Assembly: GCA_964533785.1 (NCBI GenBank)
Contig: CAZHNG010000078.1
Coordinates: 1-22,119 of the forward strand
Direction of reading: 5' to 3'
Length of the DNA: 22,119 bases
From: JANQRV01 sp964533785
Lineage (GTDB): Bacteria; Bacteroidota; Bacteroidia; Chitinophagales; Saprospiraceae
Shown here in pieces: positions 7,680-14,463 of this stretch. Under the pieces are notes generated by a model. The model did not search any database. It saw only the letters and a list, made by a program, of their open reading frames with translations, and was not told the origin of the DNA. A program made the position numbers and the translations under genes. How positions within the stretch are numbered: position 1 is the first letter of the stretch; each line of letters begins with the position of its first letter.

Positions 7680-8738
7680 ATTTGAAATAACCAACTCAAT
7701 CTTTCTCCAATCTACTACCTTGAAATTTTGTGTAGCTCCCTTGTTTTTACCATCCTGGGCAATAAATACTCCACTGGGATATTCAGGACTAAAGGGTAGG
7801 GGAGTAACATCGATCCCATCCGTATCGGAAGTACCGTCGACCGTATCGCTGGACTTAATTTTAAAACTGCCCAAAAAGGTATTGTCATCATTGCGATCAA
7901 ATACCGCATAACTGTTGTTACCCTGGCTGGAAGCTAAGAGAAAACCATCGTTTTCATTCAGGTTGTAAATTGTAAGTCCCTCTATATCAGCTTTTAAATG
8001 GCTATTTTCAGCAATTAATTGTACCTTGAACCGAGTTTCGCCGCCATTAGGCTGAGCGCTGTATTTCCAAATACCGACTTCTTCTTCACCTACGTATAGG
8101 TGACCACGCGTATCATCCGCCACCAGTCCTTCACATTGACTGCCTACATCGAAGGAACGAACTAATTTGGCTTTTAAAATGCCCGCTGGAGTAGGGGAGA
8201 GCGCCCATTGTTCTACTACGCCATCTTTGCCTACTACAAAGGCGAATAGTCCCGGACCTTCGAGGTTTTCAAAATCTCGGTGGTCTTTTGGTTTGTACAA
8301 ACAAAAACCATAAACCTCATTAACGCCAGAAGTAACCGGAGCCTTGAGCAACGAATGGAGCTCAAGTGTTTCTTCGTTCAATTGATAGAAAACCAGGGAA
8401 TTATCCGTCCTGTTGCTCCCGCCGACTATAGTGATCTTACCCTCATTCCACGGTACGTTTGACCGAATATCCACGTTGTTAATCCGACCAAATTCATAGT
8501 CGTGAAGGATGCTCCCTTTCGTGTCGTATACCACTAACCCGCGCTGTTTATCGGTACCTATTATAGCATTCTTGTTAATATCGTTAGGGTGAATAAAAAT
8601 GGCGATGTCGTCAGCCGCATCGTCCGTGCTGTTAACGGGAGCGGTTTCAAATGCCGGGTATACCGTGCGAAATTTTGATTGGCAAGAGAAGAGAAACGTA
8701 AAAATGACAACCGCCGGGACAAACCTAAGGACTTTCAT
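7674..8738 (-). CDS. Beta-propeller phytase (3-phytase family), lipoprotein
   Basis: This 354-aa protein hydrolyses phytate stepwise to lower inositol phosphates and phosphate, in a calcium-dependent manner in this family. The N-terminus is a lipoprotein signal with lipobox LFSC (Cys19), so it is probably anchored to a membrane or exposed at the surface. Hallmarks of the six-bladed phytase family (PF02333) are present in order: DDAADDIAIFIHP (39-51), a GTDKQRGLVVYD strand (61-72), NNVDIR (87-92), GFCLY (144-148), QCEGLVADD (201-209) with YVGEEEVGIWKY (215-226), DIEGLTIY (251-258), ASSQGNNSYAVFDR (269-282) and DGIDVTP (307-313) with GVFIAQDG (323-330). Length matches the family. The start is the only ATG giving the signal peptide. 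It is upstream of, and on the same strand as, the T9SS-sorted protein and the TonB receptor. Phytase genes next to TonB receptors are a recurring aquatic-bacterial arrangement. Confidence 0.95.
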   Translation of the reverse strand: MKVLRFVPAVVIFTFLFSCQSKFRTVYPAFETAPVNSTDDAADDIAIFIHPNDINKNAIIGTDKQRGLVVYDTKGSILHDYEFGRINNVDIRSNVPWNEGKITIVGGSNRTDNSLVFYQLNEETLELHSLLKAPVTSGVNEVYGFCLYKPKDHRDFENLEGPGLFAFVVGKDGVVEQWALSPTPAGILKAKLVRSFDVGSQCEGLVADDTRGHLYVGEEEVGIWKYSAQPNGGETRFKVQLIAENSHLKADIEGLTIYNLNENDGFLLASSQGNNSYAVFDRNDDNTFLGSFKIKSSDTVDGTSDTDGIDVTPLPFSPEYPSGVFIAQDGKNKGATQNFKVVDWRKIELVISNK

Positions 8739-8768
8739 TGCTTTTTGTGGCGAATGTAAAAGAAAACG

Positions 8769-8785
8769 TTTTAACTAAATGTTAA
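8769..8785 (-). promoter_or_regulatory. Pho-box-like direct repeat upstream of the phytase gene
   Basis: The minus strand reads TTAACA-N5-TTAAAA, beginning 31 bp before the phytase ATG. It also contains the palindrome TTAAC-TAAAT-GTTAA. The spacing and hexamers match those before the T9SS-sorted gene (7595-7611). Control by phosphate limitation is a natural guess for a phytase gene, but the Bacteroidota Pho operator cannot be confirmed from sequence alone. Confidence 0.35.
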
Positions 8786-8873
8786 TTTTCTAAAGCAACG
8801 GCAGGTTTCAAAACTTTATGCTTCAATTAGTTATAAAACGAATGATTTCAGTTAAAACCAACAGAGGGTTGTT

Positions 8874-9086
8874 TCAACGAAAGATGTTTTTTTTGTTATA
8901 TAACATAAATTGTATTAAAAAATCTAGTGCAAACCCAATCGCACCAAGCCAAAATAGGGGAGAGGCCTTTCCAATCGTTTCCCAGTTTAGTTTTGTTTCA
9001 ACGATAACTATGCTGATTGCCAGACAAATAGACAACGCAATGGCTAAAGCACTGAAGACATTTAATGGCGTTGCTTTGTATTTCAT
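8874..9086 (-). CDS. Small membrane protein with two transmembrane segments, unknown function
   Basis: From the ATG at 9086 this is 70 aa, starting MKYKATPLNV. The frame is open 20 codons further, to 9146, but that part is polar and unlike an N-terminus, while MKYK directly precedes a membrane segment. Hydrophobic stretches lie near residues 9-29 and 43-63, separated by a short loop (TKLNWETIGKASP), with a basic C-terminal tail NKKNIFR. Both ends would face the cytoplasm by the positive-inside rule. It is upstream of the phytase gene, same strand, with 135 bp between them. I do not recognise a family. The overlapping plus-strand frame (8818-9102) lacks such protein-like features. Confidence 0.6.
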   Translation of the reverse strand: MKYKATPLNVFSALAIALSICLAISIVIVETKLNWETIGKASPLFWLGAIGFALDFLIQFMLYNKKNIFR

Positions 9087-9353
9087 AAATGTAAGCCTGT
9101 AGTTTGTATAAGTGTAGCCCTGTATTCTGGGTAGAGTGTGATACAATCGGGAATGGGAAGGATCGATTCAGGAATAGCCTTCAAATTCTACTTAACATAA
9201 TATTAATTATAGGCAAAATTGCAGTACTTGTTTAATCTCGCTAGAATGGTCCTGGAATTTCCACGAGTCAGGATTTGCCAACCTGTTGCAGGATTCACGG
9301 GCCGCTGGATCCTCCCTTACTTACGCTATTTGTTTTAATATTAAATTTATGAT

Positions 9354-9824
9354 TTATTTTGTTTTGTATCTCTGGGAAATTTCCCTCAATTGATCCTCGA
9401 TAAATTCCTTGTTCAATATTTTGCCCCTGACCACTACCCTATCAATTTGCTGAGCGTTACCGAACATTCCTCTGATCGTAGTGATGCCTTGCGAAAGGTA
9501 AAGAAAAAGCGTTTCTTTTACTAAGGTATCATTTCCCGCTTCCGCCACGGGTATGTGGGCGTGCATTTCCGTTAAGCCCGGCATGAGAAATTTCCCGGTA
9601 CCGTCGATCAGTTCTGCATTCGGTGAAGCTTCGTGCGCTCCTAGTTTGAATATTTTTCCTTCGCGAATGACGACGGTCTGATCTTCCAGCACCTCCTCCC
9701 CTGTCATTGGGATTACCGTAACGTGTTCAATAACAATTTCTTCTCCTTCATAAGCCGGCGGCTGGTTGCAGGCCGTAAAAAAACCAGTAATAAGGCAGGC
9801 AACAAAAAAAAGTGGGCTTCTCAT
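9354..9824 (-). pseudogene. Amidohydrolase lipoprotein with its catalytic core deleted in frame
   Basis: The 156-aa frame begins with a lipoprotein signal (lipobox FTAC, Cys19). It then follows the start of a secreted amidohydrolase closely: the small beta domain (29-78, VIPMTGEEVLEDQTVVIREG), MPGLTEMHAHIPV with the metal-binding HxH (His88, His90), and LFLYLSQGITTIRGMFGNA (106-124). Straight after that it reads QQIDRVVVRGKILNKEFIEDQ, which belongs to the extreme C-terminus of such enzymes. About 300 residues of the TIM barrel, including the remaining metal ligands, are absent, although the frame is kept. Family members usually have 430-500 aa. It cannot be an active amidohydrolase. It is either a decaying remnant or a retained mini-lipoprotein. 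It follows prmC by 46 bp on the same strand. Confidence 0.8.
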
Positions 9825-9870
9825 ATTGGCGTAAAGTTTTGTTTGTCAATGTAAAATACAGAAAATTTTA

Positions 9871-10719
9871 CTATTCGGGAGTTTTTTGTGCTCTGATCAT
9901 TCTAAACTTTCCGCTCATATCTTTTTGTAATTCTACGTTTTCAAATCCCTTATTTTGAAGGAGTTGAACCACTTTTTTTGCATTGTACTCATTGACTTCA
10001 AAGAAGAGGTAGCCCATTGATTTAAGATGGCTGCTGGCATATTCCGCAATATGATCGTAAAAGACCAATGGGTTCTCATCTTCCACAAACAAGGCTGTAT
10101 GTGGCTCGAAATCAAGTACATTTGGCGCCATCAATTCTTTTTCCTGGTGAGGTATGTAAGGGGGGTTACTAACAATAATATCGAATGGAGCTGGGAGTCC
10201 ATTCTTTGCTTGAAGAATGTTATGCAGGTGAAAATTGACTACGGTTTGTATTTTCTTGGCATTGGTTAAAGCCATGTTCAAAGCCTCCACACTGATATCG
10301 GTAGCGTGAGCTTCGATAGACGGGCATATTTTTTTCAAGGTTATGATAATACACCCACTACCCGTCCCAATGTCGAGTACTTTTGCCTTTTCCAATGCAG
10401 GTTCCTGGCCGATGGTTTCCTTGATCCAATAGACCAGCTCTTCGGTTTCCGGCCGTGGGATCAATACCTGTTGATTGACTTTGAACCTGAATCCGTAGAA
10501 ATCAGCCTCGCCTACAATATGCTGGACCGGCTCGAATCCCAGAAGCCGGTCTTTGACAGCCTCCAGAGTTTCCAGGTCTTTGAATTTCAAATCGCTTTCC
10601 AGGTTATCATACTCGAAAACATCTTCGAATACAATACGAGCTACGTTTCTTGCCTCTCGGTTGCCATATTTTGGTTCCAGAGCCTGGACTAGAAGAGTAT
10701 ACGCTTCCGCTATGGTCAT
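9871..10719 (-). CDS. prmC: Peptide chain release factor N5-glutamine methyltransferase PrmC
   Basis: This 282-aa protein methylates the GGQ glutamine of release factors RF1/RF2 with S-adenosylmethionine in the cytoplasm. It has the N-terminal helical domain (1-75), the linker EPVQHIVGEADFYGF (63-77), PRPETEELV (89-97), the SAM-binding VLDIGTGSGCI (114-124), and the diagnostic NPPY motif in VSNPPYIP (183-190). Length is normal for the family. The ATG at 10719 gives a full N-terminal domain. It is 110 bp downstream of nspC on the same strand and 46 bp upstream of the amidohydrolase remnant. Confidence 0.96.
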   Translation of the reverse strand: MTIAEAYTLLVQALEPKYGNREARNVARIVFEDVFEYDNLESDLKFKDLETLEAVKDRLLGFEPVQHIVGEADFYGFRFKVNQQVLIPRPETEELVYWIKETIGQEPALEKAKVLDIGTGSGCIIITLKKICPSIEAHATDISVEALNMALTNAKKIQTVVNFHLHNILQAKNGLPAPFDIIVSNPPYIPHQEKELMAPNVLDFEPHTALFVEDENPLVFYDHIAEYASSHLKSMGYLFFEVNEYNAKKVVQLLQNKGFENVELQKDMSGKFRMIRAQKTPE

Positions 10720-10802
10720 TGTAAACTAGGATTATTTATTTGTGTGCGTGGACTATCAGTAAAATAAGTTACTCGGTAATTGCCGTCATCCCATCTAACC
10801 CT

Positions 10803-10826
10803 ATAACCACATAACCTTATAACCAA
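10803..10826. repeat. 8-bp tandem repeat (ATAACCNN x3)
   Basis: ATAACCAC, ATAACCTT and ATAACCAA follow each other with a period of 8, ending four bases from the nspC stop (10830-10832 on the complement). No function is evident. Confidence 0.6.
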
Positions 10827-10829
10827 ACT

Positions 10830-11963
10830 TCACGAAAGCCGGTCCCGAAAATCCTCGTAGCCAAAGTTCCTGACCATCTCTAAGGTTCCGTTGGTTCTGA
10901 GGATGCCAATAGACGGGTGTTTTACTCCATTAAAGGTAGTGGTTTTGACCATAGTATAGTGCATCATATCTTCAAAGACAAGCCTCTCTCCCACCCTAAG
11001 CGGTTGATCAAAACTATACTCGGTCATAAAATCTCCCGCCAGGCAACTCACTCCGCCGATCCGGTAAGCAGGCTTACCTGGAACGGGATCAGTGGCTCCG
11101 GCGATCCTTGGCCGGTAAGGCATTTCTAAAGTATCAGGCATATGTGCGGTGAAAGAAGCATCGATAATTGCGGTTTTCACGCCGTTATTTTCGATGATAT
11201 CCAGTATTGTAGTGACTAAAGGTCCTGTTTCCCAGGCAATTGCGCTTCCAGGCTCCAGGATAACGTGCAAACCCGTTCTTTCTTTAAAACTTTTCAGCAG
11301 GAATACAAGATGCGCCAGGTCATACCCCTTTCTCGTCATTAGGTGGCCCCCGCCAAAGTTCACCCACTCTAGCTGGGGAAAAAAGCGAGCAAATTTACGT
11401 TCAAAGGCTTCCAGTACTTTTTCCAGGTCTGCTGCTGCTGATTCGCATAGCACGTGAAAATGCAAACCCTTGACCTCTGCAGGCAATTCCCTGATGTTTT
11501 GCGCCACTTCACCCAACCTGGAGGTCGGAGATCCGGGATTGTACAATGCGGTAGCTACGGTTGAATACTCAGGATTTACCCTCAAACCGACCGATAACCC
11601 GCTCTTGGCCTGAACCACGGGAAGATACCTGGCAAATTGTGAAAGAGAATTAAAAGTAATGTGGCTGCTATACCTGATAATTTCTTCAAATTCAGAGGGT
11701 ATAAAAGCAGGGGCATAGGTATGTGCCTTTACACCCATTTCTTCATAGATCAACCGTGCTTCGTGCAAAGAACTAGCAGTAGCACCTGATAAATATTGCG
11801 CAACTAAAGGAAAAACCTTCCACATTGCAAAGCCTTTGAGGGCTAAGATAATCTCCACCTCAGCATCCTTTGCCACTTTTTGTATCAGCTGAAGATTTTG
11901 AATCAACTTCGCTTCTTCCAAAATAAAAGCGGGTGAAGTTATATTTGTATTGTTCCAATCCAT
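10830..11963 (-). CDS. nspC: Carboxynorspermidine/carboxyspermidine decarboxylase NspC
   Basis: This 377-aa PLP-dependent alanine-racemase-fold decarboxylase makes spermidine or norspermidine from its carboxy precursor, the last step of the alternative polyamine pathway. The PLP lysine is in LALKGFAMW (Lys43). Further hallmarks are SLHEA (65-69), LRVNPE (127-132), GLHFHVLCE (166-174), the phosphate-binding NFGGGH (202-207), EPGSA (237-241) and the substrate-site CLAGD with Cys307. Length and motifs fit the family throughout. The partner enzyme, a saccharopine-dehydrogenase-fold carboxyspermidine dehydrogenase, may be the one encoded at 12269-13606, although that protein looks more like a Lys9-type enzyme. 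Its upstream region is shared with a divergent small gene and carries two dyads. Confidence 0.95.
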   Translation of the reverse strand: MDWNNTNITSPAFILEEAKLIQNLQLIQKVAKDAEVEIILALKGFAMWKVFPLVAQYLSGATASSLHEARLIYEEMGVKAHTYAPAFIPSEFEEIIRYSSHITFNSLSQFARYLPVVQAKSGLSVGLRVNPEYSTVATALYNPGSPTSRLGEVAQNIRELPAEVKGLHFHVLCESAAADLEKVLEAFERKFARFFPQLEWVNFGGGHLMTRKGYDLAHLVFLLKSFKERTGLHVILEPGSAIAWETGPLVTTILDIIENNGVKTAIIDASFTAHMPDTLEMPYRPRIAGATDPVPGKPAYRIGGVSCLAGDFMTEYSFDQPLRVGERLVFEDMMHYTMVKTTTFNGVKHPSIGILRTNGTLEMVRNFGYEDFRDRLS

Positions 11964-11992
11964 CTTGCCTGAAAATTAATATTTTTTATGAA

Positions 11993-12025
11993 TTTGACTG
12001 GTCAAACTATAAGGATCACAGATCC
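11993..12025. promoter_or_regulatory. Two dyads in the nspC / small-ORF divergent intergenic region
   Basis: TTTGAC-TG-GTCAAA (11993-12006) and GGATC-ACA-GATCC (12013-12025) are perfect inverted repeats lying 20 bp apart from centre to centre. They sit in the 129-bp gap between the nspC start (11963) and the 43-aa plus-strand gene (12093). Their position suits operator sites acting on either gene. No regulator is encoded nearby. Confidence 0.4.
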
Positions 12026-12092
12026 GTTAAGTTTGGAAATTTTGTATATTTACCAATAAACATTCTTTACAATCTTTAATCCTACAATAATT

Positions 12093-12224
12093 ATGGGAAG
12101 ATCAAGAAGAAAACGAAAGATTGAAAGGCGCAATAAAAAAGAAGCCCGTAATACCCTTTTGGTAATTGTGGGCATAACGATTTTTGTCCTTGCGATCATG
12201 TATTTGGTTTACCAGAACGCATAA
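12093..12224 (+). CDS. 43-aa basic single-pass membrane miniprotein, unknown function
   Basis: The frame runs ATG 12093 to TAA 12224. Of the first 20 residues (MGRSRRKRKIERRNKKEARN) eleven are Arg or Lys. They are followed by one clean membrane helix (about 21-40, LLVIVGITIFVLAIMYLVY) and a QNA end. This strongly predicts a cytoplasmic basic tail with the C-terminus outside. Coding is supported by its own intrinsic terminator just downstream (12254-12286) and by the long AT-rich leader. It is transcribed away from nspC and towards the dehydrogenase gene. The basic tail could bind nucleic acid, ribosomes or acidic lipid. I know of no named family. Confidence 0.7.
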   Translation: MGRSRRKRKIERRNKKEARNTLLVIVGITIFVLAIMYLVYQNA

Positions 12225-12253
12225 ATATTTGTTCAATCACAATATTTTGAGTG

Positions 12254-12286
12254 GGGGATAATGATAAATCAGTATCCCCTTTTTTT
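12254..12286 (+). terminator. Intrinsic terminator of the 43-aa gene
   Basis: GGGGATA (12254-12260), a 12-base loop, and TATCCCC (12273-12279) form a perfect 7-bp stem followed by seven T residues (12280-12286). It begins 30 bp after the TAA of the plus-strand small gene. Its 3' half lies inside the last codons and stop of the opposing dehydrogenase gene (ends 12269), so the same bases encode that protein's C-terminal KKRGY. Confidence 0.8.
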
Positions 12287-13606
12287 AATATTAAATATTA
12301 CGCCATGATCCGCTAATTCCAGTAGTATAGGATGGTATACTTCGGGCGTAATAGGGATTTGTACTCCGGTTAAGGAAATGTTAGACAACAGTACGTTTTT
12401 TACGAATATGCCCAAAGGCAAACCCACCAACTTGGTCATAGCCGTATTGACAGCATCTTGTCCTTTGTATGCCAGGGTTGCTACTTCGCAGTAGTTTTGC
12501 TCCTGCTGGGTATATTCGAATTCATGTTGCATCAATATCAGGTCACGCTCATCAGGTTTTAGTTTCCATTTATCCATTAATAAATTTTGTAAAATCTGGG
12601 CGGAAGTGGCCGACTGAAAAGGGATAATTTCCGATTCGAATAAGCCCAGCCATTTAAGTTGGGCCATGATCTTGTGTACATCTCCTGCCTGGATAAGCTC
12701 CACCAGCGCACTGCTCAAATCCCGCTTATTGGCAAAAAAAGAAGCCGTCCATTGGTGGTAAGTCAACTTGCCGTTATTCTCAATGACGACTTCATCGTCG
12801 GTTATCCCCATTTGTACCAAAACGTTCCAGGCATCACAAAAACCTATTCGGCGGATAGTACCCCGGTAGATCTCTTCTGCTTCTTCCAATCCGTAAATTT
12901 TTTGGTACTTAATCGCATCGCGGTTAGGATATACTTCGTAGATTCCCCAGTTGGGGATGTCTACTTTTCGGTAATTTCGAAACAAACGGTGATAGGGCAA
13001 ATAACGGACCGCCTTATCCTGGACAAAACGGGTGGTTCCTTTTCCCGCGAGGACAACATTGCGTGGATTCCAGGTGATTTTATAATGCCAGGGGTTATCG
13101 TCGTTTTCGGGAGCCACCAGACCGCCCGTGTAGGATCGAAAAGCGGTAATTTTCCCACCTGCTCGCTTTATTTCCCTGATCCTGGAAACAGCCGACATGT
13201 GGTCGATACCAGGGTCTAAGCCTAGTTCTCCCATCAGAAAAATTTCCTTTTCCCGAAATTGTTCGTGCAGCTGCCACAGTTCCTGCGAAACATAAGAGGC
13301 TGTGACCAGACTTTTGCCCAATTCAAGACAATCAAATGCAATGAGCGGGTGCATGTGAGCCGGCAGCAATGAGATAACGATATCAGCACTTTGGATAAGG
13401 GCTTGCCGGGCACTGCTTTGTTGGATATCCAACCGAATACCCTGAGCACTGGGATGGCCCTTTATTTTGGCTTGTACGGCTTCCTCATCGGTATCGCAAA
13501 GAAGGATTTCCCATGGGTATTTCTCGCACGCCGCCAGCAAATAGTTGATAAGAGCAGTCGAAGATCTTCCCGCGCCAATAATTACTATAATTCTCTTATC
13601 CTGCAT
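12269..13606 (-). CDS. Saccharopine dehydrogenase-like protein (Lys9-type)
   Basis: This 445-aa protein has an N-terminal Rossmann fold with VIIGAGRSS (8-16) and an acidic strand end (LLCDTD, 35-40). The C-terminal saccharopine-dehydrogenase domain contains LGLDPGIDHMSA, YTGGLVAPE, NPWHYKITWNPRNVVLAGKGT, YPNRD, YRGTIRRIGFCDAW and LMQHEFEY. These segments match the eukaryotic Lys9 / glutamate-forming saccharopine reductase type, which is common in Bacteroidota, more than the shorter carboxyspermidine dehydrogenase. Activity would be NAD(P)-linked oxidation or reduction of an opine-type secondary amine. The proximity to nspC keeps a polyamine role open. It starts 15 bp after kdsB on the same strand, suggesting co-transcription. 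Its 3' end overlaps the terminator of the convergent small gene. Confidence 0.88.
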   Translation of the reverse strand: MQDKRIIVIIGAGRSSTALINYLLAACEKYPWEILLCDTDEEAVQAKIKGHPSAQGIRLDIQQSSARQALIQSADIVISLLPAHMHPLIAFDCLELGKSLVTASYVSQELWQLHEQFREKEIFLMGELGLDPGIDHMSAVSRIREIKRAGGKITAFRSYTGGLVAPENDDNPWHYKITWNPRNVVLAGKGTTRFVQDKAVRYLPYHRLFRNYRKVDIPNWGIYEVYPNRDAIKYQKIYGLEEAEEIYRGTIRRIGFCDAWNVLVQMGITDDEVVIENNGKLTYHQWTASFFANKRDLSSALVELIQAGDVHKIMAQLKWLGLFESEIIPFQSATSAQILQNLLMDKWKLKPDERDLILMQHEFEYTQQEQNYCEVATLAYKGQDAVNTAMTKLVGLPLGIFVKNVLLSNISLTGVQIPITPEVYHPILLELADHGVIFNIKKRGY

Positions 13607-13621
13607 GTTGTAGAAAAATTT

Positions 13622-14374
13622 TTAGGCCTGTTGATCATCAGTCATGGAATTGGCTTTCGTCAGATCCTCCGGCGTATCGATTCCCAGAGACTCTTCCTGA
13701 GTGATCCCAATTGTAATGGGAAACCCATTTTCCAGCCATTGTAGTTGTTCTAGTTTTTCCAGTTCAAAATACATACCGCTTTTCAACGATTTGATCTTCA
13801 TCAGGACACTATGTCGAAAAGCATACATGCCGATGTGTTTGTAAAATTTTCCATGAGAGAGCCAATCTTCCGGTTGAACATTCCGGATGAATGGGATCGG
13901 TTGCCGGCTGAAATACAATGCCCGGTTATTTTGATCGATAACAACCTTGACGACGTTTTCGTTGAACAACTTTTCTGATTGCAGAATGGGAATTGCCAAA
14001 GTGGCAATGGGCGTTTCGATTTCCGTCTGCATCAATGCCGTCAAAGTTTCAATTTGGGCAGGTTTAATAAAGGGTTCGTCCCCTTGAATATTCAGCATTA
14101 CATCGTAACCAGTCATCTTTTCTGCCACTTCGATACAGCGGCTGGTGCCACTTTGATGAGTAGTACTGGTCATTTGCGCCTTGCCTCCAAATTGTAATAC
14201 GTGATCATATATTCTTTGGTCATCCGTAGCAACGATAACTTCATCAAGGGATTTTGCTTTTTTAACTTGTTCGTATACCCGTTCTATCATACTTTTGTTG
14301 CCAATCATGGCTAATGGTTTACCAGGCAACCTTGCAGAAGCATACCTGGCAGGAATAACGGCTAGTATCTTCAC
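13622..14374 (-). CDS. kdsB: 3-deoxy-manno-octulosonate cytidylyltransferase KdsB
   Basis: This 250-aa enzyme transfers CMP from CTP to KDO, activating it for lipid A-core (LPS) synthesis in the cytoplasm. Signature segments are IPARYASARLPGKPL (7-21), VATDD (48-52), the NIQGDEPFI nucleotide/metal site (95-103), YFSRQPIPF (154-162) and the C-terminal ESLGIDTPEDL (228-238). The start codon is GTG (14374-14372), which gives the conserved MKILAVIPAR beginning; no in-frame ATG fits as well. It lies 15 bp upstream of the saccharopine-dehydrogenase-like gene and is divergent from the lipoprotein gene at 14464. Confidence 0.96.
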   Translation of the reverse strand: MKILAVIPARYASARLPGKPLAMIGNKSMIERVYEQVKKAKSLDEVIVATDDQRIYDHVLQFGGKAQMTSTTHQSGTSRCIEVAEKMTGYDVMLNIQGDEPFIKPAQIETLTALMQTEIETPIATLAIPILQSEKLFNENVVKVVIDQNNRALYFSRQPIPFIRNVQPEDWLSHGKFYKHIGMYAFRHSVLMKIKSLKSGMYFELEKLEQLQWLENGFPITIGITQEESLGIDTPEDLTKANSMTDDQQA

Positions 14375-14463
14375 TTCTATTGATTATTGATTTAAACGAT
14401 AAAGGTAAGTTCTAATTAAGTTTTAAAAAGGACTTTCCTTGCGATTTAACGAATAAATACTTG

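Noticed and set aside
8818..9102. 94-codon plus-strand frame overlapping the small membrane protein gene
   Set aside because: The minus-strand frame has two clear membrane helices and a sensible start. The plus-strand product is low-complexity and unlike a protein family.
9851..9871. Hairpin GTAAAAT-N7-ATTTTAC as a terminator after prmC
   Set aside because: Seven A/T-dominated pairs with no T-run; too weak to call in AT-rich sequence.
12659..13219. 186-codon plus-strand open frame opposite the saccharopine-dehydrogenase-like gene
   Set aside because: Antisense shadow of a well-conserved enzyme; the translation has no recognisable features.
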